Shown one piece after another: positions 59,404 to 64,000 of a DNA stretch of 64,000 bases. Position 1 is the first letter of the stretch; every line of letters begins with the position of its first letter. The DNA is from UBA11740 sp049273695 (GTDB lineage: Bacteria > Acidobacteriota > Blastocatellia > Pyrinomonadales > Pyrinomonadaceae). The notes under the pieces were generated by a model, which saw only the letters and a list, made by a program, of their open reading frames with translations, searched no databases and had not been told where the DNA came from. The position numbers and the translations under genes were made by a program. Location: contig JBASRE010000028.1 in NCBI GenBank assembly GCA_049273695.1, positions 1 to 64,000 on the forward strand. The letters run 5' to 3'.

Positions 59404-61323
59404 TTACCAGTTTTGATTTACTGGAAGCGCTAAACTTAAGTACAAACGATTCTCTTCCGCCATCAGACCAAGGTTTACGAACTCGTCCAGGGCTTGTTGT
59501 ACCTCCTCGTGGCTAACTTCCAGGCTTTGCAATTCACGCAGCGACTGAACGATTTGAGATACACCGCGAGCAGTTGTCGCGCAGTGTTCGTACACGGAAG
59601 CAGCAGGTTCTCCGACTGAAAAAATTTGCGGCGGTTGCGACAAGTCACGTCCGTCGCTAACCGTGAGGCGTTCAGCCCCTCTCTGATATAAGAGGAACGG
59701 TGCTTCAGCCTTCCAGGACTCCTTCCAGCCCTCTATGTAGTCGGCCGCCTCCTTTTGAACCGACGCTGGTACGACATCGGCCGCATCGTACGCGAAAAAG
59801 TAGGCGATGCGATCTAAGTCCACGGTGTTCGGGTACACATGCTGGTAAGACGGTTCAGGGCGTACGTTGCTAATGCCGAGCTTCGCGCTCTCTGTATAAT
59901 TCGGGCTGAACCTCTCTAACCAGATTTGACCGATTGATTCCGGTGGTTGTAGATGAGGAATCAAACGAAACAAGTTGAGTTGCTCAACGTAGTCTTCCGC
60001 TCGCTCACCCGAAAAACCCGTAAGAACGTTCCAATGCATGTTAATGCCGTAGTAGAGCCCCCACTTCAACACACTAATGTTTTGCAAGGCTGTGGTTCCT
60101 TTTCGCATGAGCTTCAAAACGTTAGTGCTCAGACTTTCAATCCCTGGCTGAAGGTGACGTACTCCTCCGCTCGCCAGTTGTTTAAGTTGAGCGGGCGAAA
60201 GGTTCGCTTTTGTCTCGTAGAAGAAGGTGTAATCGTGACGACGTTGGGCCAGTGGCCCGAAAAAGCCGGCGATATACCGGAGATCGAGTATGTTGTCCAC
60301 CGCTATGAACTGATAGATCGCATGTCGTTCCGCCAACTCATCTATTCCGCGCAGGGCGCGCTCTGGCGATTTGCTGCGAAAGGCCATTCCAAGTCCGTTA
60401 AGGCCGCAGAATGTGCAGTGATGCTTGGCGCCCCACCAGCATCCCCGGGCGGTTTCGAAGGGAATGCTAACGTTCAATCCGCGGACCGTTTCCGGCATCT
60501 CAAGATCTCTGGCTGTCGAAAAATACTCCCGGTAATCCGGCTCAGGAAGTACATCGAGGTTAGACACCTGCGGAGCTCTACCGGCAAAGCGAACAGATCC
60601 ATCCGTGTCCCTGCTTGCTACGCCGAGAATTCCCCCGCCGTCCCCGCCCTCCATCAAATGCTTTAGTAAGGCGGGAAACACTTCATCGCCTTCGCCGATA
60701 ACTGCATAGTCTATCCAGGGCAAAGTGCGAACGTACTCGAGGCCCATTTCGTCCTCGAAGTTGGCTCCTCCAAATACCGTAACTATCCCTGGGTAGCGAG
60801 CCTTCAACCGTCTTGCGAAAGCCAGTGCCGCACAGTTCTGCTCGAAGATCGAGGAAAAGCCGACGATGTCAAAATCGGTCCAATCAACTTGCTCTAAGCA
60901 CTGATCGACAAAGGCTGGCAAAACGCGCTCTCGTAAATCCAAAAGGTATTCGGCATCGCGTTCAATTCTCCGAAGCTGTCCCTCAAGTTCAGCCTGGAAA
61001 CGTTCGAGATAGGCGCGCGGTTCAGGGGCATTTTCGCCGAAAGCCGCCCGTGAAAAGAGCCACTCCCCAAGAAGTAGAGTCCGATCGTCGCAAAGAAGAT
61101 CATAGATATGCCATCCGAGAACGGCAGCGAGCTGTAAGTTGAAGTAGAAGGACTTAGCAGGGATTCCGCGGCTGTTTAGAATCGCTTGCAAGAGGCCGAT
61201 CTGTATCGATGGCGTTCGTGAGGTTGTGAACGGGGCATTTATCAAAGCAACCCGTGGGACGGTTTGCGGTATCGTCTGCGAATTAAGCCCGATCACAGAA
61301 GTGGAAACTAACTCTGCTGACAT
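59404..61323 (-). CDS. B12-binding radical SAM RiPP-maturation enzyme (rSAM_ocin_1-like)
   Basis: From the ATG at 61323 (GGGAG upstream) the protein is 639 residues. The N-terminal half (about 20-225) is a cobalamin-binding-type domain with FDIVGFSSIFEQNC and VFGGANFEDE. The radical SAM motif is ARGCWWGAKHHCTFCGLNG, in which C295, C303 and C306 have a CX7CX2C spacing instead of CX3CX2C. That spacing and WWG..HHC are features of the family annotated RiPP maturation radical SAM protein 1. C-methylation of a peptide is the likely reaction, by family inference. A TTG at 61338 would add five residues. It heads the cluster. Confidence 0.88.
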   Translation of the reverse strand: MSAELVSTSVIGLNSQTIPQTVPRVALINAPFTTSRTPSIQIGLLQAILNSRGIPAKSFYFNLQLAAVLGWHIYDLLCDDRTLLLGEWLFSRAAFGENAPEPRAYLERFQAELEGQLRRIERDAEYLLDLRERVLPAFVDQCLEQVDWTDFDIVGFSSIFEQNCAALAFARRLKARYPGIVTVFGGANFEDEMGLEYVRTLPWIDYAVIGEGDEVFPALLKHLMEGGDGGGILGVASRDTDGSVRFAGRAPQVSNLDVLPEPDYREYFSTARDLEMPETVRGLNVSIPFETARGCWWGAKHHCTFCGLNGLGMAFRSKSPERALRGIDELAERHAIYQFIAVDNILDLRYIAGFFGPLAQRRHDYTFFYETKANLSPAQLKQLASGGVRHLQPGIESLSTNVLKLMRKGTTALQNISVLKWGLYYGINMHWNVLTGFSGERAEDYVEQLNLFRLIPHLQPPESIGQIWLERFSPNYTESAKLGISNVRPEPSYQHVYPNTVDLDRIAYFFAYDAADVVPASVQKEAADYIEGWKESWKAEAPFLLYQRGAERLTVSDGRDLSQPPQIFSVGEPAASVYEHCATTARGVSQIVQSLRELQSLEVSHEEVQQALDEFVNLGLMAEENRLYLSLALPVNQNW

Positions 61324-61419
61324 CGTCGAGTCTCCCAATCGGCCGGCGAGATGCTCCGGAGAAAACGCGTCTGCACACCCTTAAACAGGTGGTTTACTTA
61401 GTACCAAAAGCCACTTCGA

Positions 61420-61436
61420 CTTTTGCATTGCAAAAG
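61420..61436. promoter_or_regulatory. Perfect 17-base palindrome upstream of the RiPP cluster
   Basis: CTTTTGCA-T-TGCAAAAG is a perfect inverted repeat 97 bases before the start of the radical SAM gene. It sits where a promoter or operator would be expected. A repressor-type regulator is not encoded in the cluster itself. Confidence 0.4.
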
Positions 61437-61581
61437 CTCGCTATCGGGTCTATTCCAACCCACAAGACTTTAGGGGAAAACTGGATTTCAACGAGTGTGC
61501 GTGAGCAGAGACTCGTGAGGGAAAATCCAGCCGCTACGAGAACGCCCGGACAATATTCTTGTTGCCTGGGAAAGTCAATAG

Positions 61582-61914
61582 CACCGTGGCTTGTCTTTGC
61601 AAAGCCTGGCCGCCGCAGGTCACAAACCAGTGTTTGTTGGGTTCAATGCCTGTTTCGACTGGCAATTTGTAAACTGGTATCTCGAGTCATTTGCCGAAGG
61701 GAATCCGTTCGGCTTCGCCGGGATCGACATTAAATCCTATTTTATGGGGTTCAGCGGTTGTCATTGGTCAGAAACGACATCAAGCAAACTTCCACCGGAA
61801 TTTAGCCCAAACACCCCTCAGACTCACAACGCTCTTGACGATGCGCAAGCCCAAGCCTCCATCTTTGAAAAGCTGCTGAAAGCGGCAAATCGAACTCAAG
61901 CCAAACGCCGGTGA
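61582..61914 (+). pseudogene. Decayed DEDD-type 3'-5' exonuclease, C-terminal half
   Basis: The frame following a stop at 61579-61581 encodes PVFVGFNACFDWQFVNWYLE, then FAGIDIKSYFMGF and a C-terminal THNALDDAQAQASIFEKLL. The NxxFD and HNALDDA blocks match exonuclease motifs II and III. The N-terminal DxE motif and any proper start are missing; upstream sequence has stops in this frame and fragments of similar character in another frame. It is therefore read as a broken gene. A TTG at 61591 would give a 107-residue fragment. Confidence 0.55.
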
Positions 61915-62472
61915 GCTCCGTGTTGCGTAATTCTCAGGACCGGGCGACCAAAGTCCCGTGTTATGACTTTTACGTAACACTTGTCGGCAGTTTTACGTAA
62001 CCGGACTTTAATCGACCGATAACGGCCTTTATGGATCAAAGCCCCGGGGACAGGCTTTGCAGGGAAATTATCGAACTGCACAATAATGCGGCGCGTTCGC
62101 ACAAATAATAGATTCTATGGGGCCAAAGCCGGGGCTAATTCTGATAAGACTGCACTTAGGTGATCCGAGTGCGTACGTTCAGGATTGATTTTTAAAACCA
62201 GAGCGAGGAAGGCAACGTGAGGTAGTTCCTCGACATGATGTCGCACGTTTGTGAGGCCTGGTTCGTTCTAAGTTCAGCAAATCGGAATGACCGACGCTGA
62301 GACTACATCCTGCTCCTAGCAGCAGTCGGACACACTTCCTGCATGTAGCAACCACCACAGAGCGGCACGCCGGGTCGACACGACTGACGGCCAATGTCCC
62401 ACGCTGGAAGCGACGCAAGCTAGCGTGACCACTAATCGTCTAGCCCATTCTTTACTTCTTTTGGACTGACGT
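61915..62472. other. Spacer with two TTTTACGTAAC copies
   Basis: No credible gene was found in this 558-base stretch. Two 11-base direct copies TTTTACGTAAC lie at 61968-61978 and 61991-62001, spaced 23 bases apart, each holding the palindrome TTACGTAA. A loosely similar TTGCGTAATT lies at 61923. Several short frames on both strands lack family features. Confidence 0.5.
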
Positions 62473-63039
62473 TCATTGCGCAGCGCATTTTCGATCAGTC
62501 CATCTAACCGTAACGATCTCGGTGTCGGACGATTTGCTATTGTTAAAATCATCGACGGAGGACTCCAAGGTTTCGGGTCCTTGATTCGCTCGCGCCCCAG
62601 ATGGTCGAAATACGAGTCCAGAACTCAAACGGGAAGCTCTGCCGAATTTCTGAGGCGAGAAGGACATTACGAAAGTGAAGGTCACTTTTTCATAGCCGTA
62701 AGTTGTCCAAGCCGCAGGCCTGCCGGTGTCAGTAAGACCAAATGGCTGGGTTTTGTTGCCGCGCTCGTCGAGCGGAACCAATAGATTCAAAGCGTCCCGC
62801 AACTCCTCGAAGGGAAGGGTCTGCGAAAGATAATCAGCATTAGCACCAATACGTTTGGGATAGAGCCGCAGTCGGCACACCTGGCCGTCAGCAGCATAAT
62901 CTGGCGTCATCCAAATGTGCTCGCTTACGGCGTAAACCTTAATCGGATTGCCATACGTCTTCTCAATATCTAGGATTGTCTGAGCGAAGCAGAAACTAGA
63001 GCACAACATAAGAACTGCAACCGCAACACTGAATCTCAT
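62473..63039 (-). CDS. Secreted hypothetical protein
   Basis: From the ATG at 63039 (AGGGGG upstream) the protein is 188 residues with a signal peptide (MRFSVAVAVLMLCSSFCFA). The mature part has YGNPIKVYAVSEHIWMTPDY and LYPKRIGANADYLSQTLPF, then a polar region. A late cysteine (CAAQ end) and an early CRLRL may pair. No family recognised. It is separated from the RHS gene by about 140 bases. Confidence 0.6.
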   Translation of the reverse strand: MRFSVAVAVLMLCSSFCFAQTILDIEKTYGNPIKVYAVSEHIWMTPDYAADGQVCRLRLYPKRIGANADYLSQTLPFEELRDALNLLVPLDERGNKTQPFGLTDTGRPAAWTTYGYEKVTFTFVMSFSPQKFGRASRLSSGLVFRPSGARANQGPETLESSVDDFNNSKSSDTEIVTVRWTDRKCAAQ

Positions 63040-63181
63040 AACCAGCCCCCTACTAAAAATAATCAAGGTCTTTGAAGCTTTGCTACAATCGTTGACCCCG
63101 TGCCCACGGTGAAGCCAAGGTCCGGCTTCACTCCGGCCTTTCCAGGACAGTTCAGCGGGCCGGAGGAAGGACTGATTGCAC

Positions 63182-64000
63182 TCATGGTCTTCGTCGAAAC
63201 CTCACACTTGAAATGTCGATGGTGTAGTTTCCATTTGGAAGCGTCCTTCCGGTCTGCGGATTTATGTAGTTACGCAAATTACCGTCAGAATCAACATTAC
63301 TAAGCTTGCGATCATATTCCGCCGTTGCCACCAGGCCGCGGCCGGGCATACTGATCTCCAAAGTCTGCGTGCTCTCCCGCGTTGTCTTAGTCTGATAGAG
63401 TCCGACAATAATCTCCCCAGCCCGTTCGCGAGTAACGGGCTCGTCCGTCATAACCCCACGGCAGACACAATCGGTGAATGTACCATCAACATCCTCGAGA
63501 TTTGGATTTATTCTAACCGGCTCGCCGTCTGGGGACGTGACCGTTTCTTTAACTTGTAGTCCGCTCATCGCCTTACCAGACCGGTCGTTGACGGTGATTA
63601 ACAGGGTCGAACCAACGCCGGTAAAATACTTCCCGTTTTTCTGCTTTTGGTTTACGTAGTTAGTTGCTGGCAATGCCGTGACCGCAACGCCGGCCGGCGT
63701 CGGTTGCTGTTGCGCCTGCGCCTTCTTTTGCTTCCGCTTCTGCTGCAAACTGTCGAAGGCCGTTTTTACCATTTGGTCGTAAGCCTCCAGCGCTTGCTCG
63801 ATCTCATTCGTCCACAGGGCTCGCTTTCTTGAATAGTCCAGGAAAGGATCAGATTCGCGATTTGGATCAGAGCCATATTCAGCATTCGCGAACATGCCGG
63901 TGGGATCGGTGAAGTTGACAGGATTATTCAATGAGTACGTGTACCGATTCCAACTTTGGGGCGCGGAGGCTACGCCGCTCACTGGATCGACGCCCGTAAA
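63182..64000 (-). CDS. RHS repeat-associated core protein, C-terminal part (partial)
   Basis: The frame is open to the right edge of the window, so only 272 C-terminal residues are present. They start with FTGVDPVSGVASAPQSWNRY and YTYSLNNPVNFTDPTGMFAN, the closing motif of the RHS core (the 'DPTG' end). After it comes a variable C-terminal region (about 50-272) with a charged helix (KQKKAQAQQQ) and strands around VNQKQKNGKYFTGVGSTLLI. The variable tail may be a toxin, as in other RHS proteins, but no toxin family was recognised. Confidence 0.7.
   Translation of the reverse strand, partial: FTGVDPVSGVASAPQSWNRYTYSLNNPVNFTDPTGMFANAEYGSDPNRESDPFLDYSRKRALWTNEIEQALEAYDQMVKTAFDSLQQKRKQKKAQAQQQPTPAGVAVTALPATNYVNQKQKNGKYFTGVGSTLLITVNDRSGKAMSGLQVKETVTSPDGEPVRINPNLEDVDGTFTDCVCRGVMTDEPVTRERAGEIIVGLYQTKTTRESTQTLEISMPGRGLVATAEYDRKLSNVDSDGNLRNYINPQTGRTLPNGNYTIDISSVRFRRRP

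Noticed and set aside
61389..61733. Separate gene upstream of the exonuclease relic
   Set aside because: The residues are mixed basic shadow-like sequence with no start signal, and the exonuclease motifs lie in another frame.
1..64000. CRISPR arrays
   Set aside because: The tandem-word blocks lack unique spacers of constant length and cas genes are absent.

Overview
The window reads as a chromosome segment from a Gram-negative soil bacterium, most likely an Acidobacteriota member of the Blastocatellia/Pyrinomonadales kind. This is an inference. It rests on GC-rich, densely packed core genes, a VWFA-related von Willebrand protein of the acidobacterial style, many small secreted proteins without clear family, an LptF-LptG fusion, HslUV and POTRA proteins (two membranes), and many hairpin repeats in the spacers. 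No rRNA or tRNA gene was seen.

Layout. 1-43: edge of an IS110-like transposase. 245-15784: mainly housekeeping genes (tsaC, PilZ protein, peptide-binding protein, asnS, arginase, ddl), with a divergent nagZ / murU-amgK-like cell-wall recycling group at 3020-6514. 15809-27414: envelope and secreted proteins (POTRA protein, mltG, ruvX, an S41 protein lacking its catalytic dyad, a channel-like protein, a two-motif aspartyl protease, a lytic transglycosylase). 27797-31587: an accessory block of two paralogous P-loop ATPases around a small membrane protein. 31703-47985: core genes (carboxyltransferase, an ABC-2 exporter with a DUF402 gene inside its operon, transaldolase, hslVU, a PuuD-like/SDR/NamZ run, recO, lptFG fusion). 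48116-50769: unfamiliar membrane and hypothetical genes. 51035-53628: ahcY and metK of the SAM cycle. 53837-56095: a membrane-anchored NACHT/STAND-like NTPase with pentapeptide repeats. 56531-61323: a compact minus-strand cluster of B12-type radical SAM enzyme, small precursor-like peptide, cytochrome P450 and methyltransferase, read here as a RiPP biosynthetic cluster. 61582-64000: a decayed exonuclease gene, a secreted hypothetical and the 3' end of an RHS gene.

How the parts fit. Peptidoglycan turnover is a recurring theme (NagZ, NamZ, MltG, SLT protein, MurU/AmgK-like, Ddl); NamZ and NagZ together could supply free MurNAc to the AmgK-MurU salvage route. MetK and AhcY make SAM and remove SAH, which the nearby SAM-dependent enzymes would need. 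The strongest candidates for something new are the RiPP cluster, the twin ATPase cassette and the NACHT-like protein. A second unusual layer is a set of intergenic hairpins whose arms are tandem runs of different 7-9 base words.
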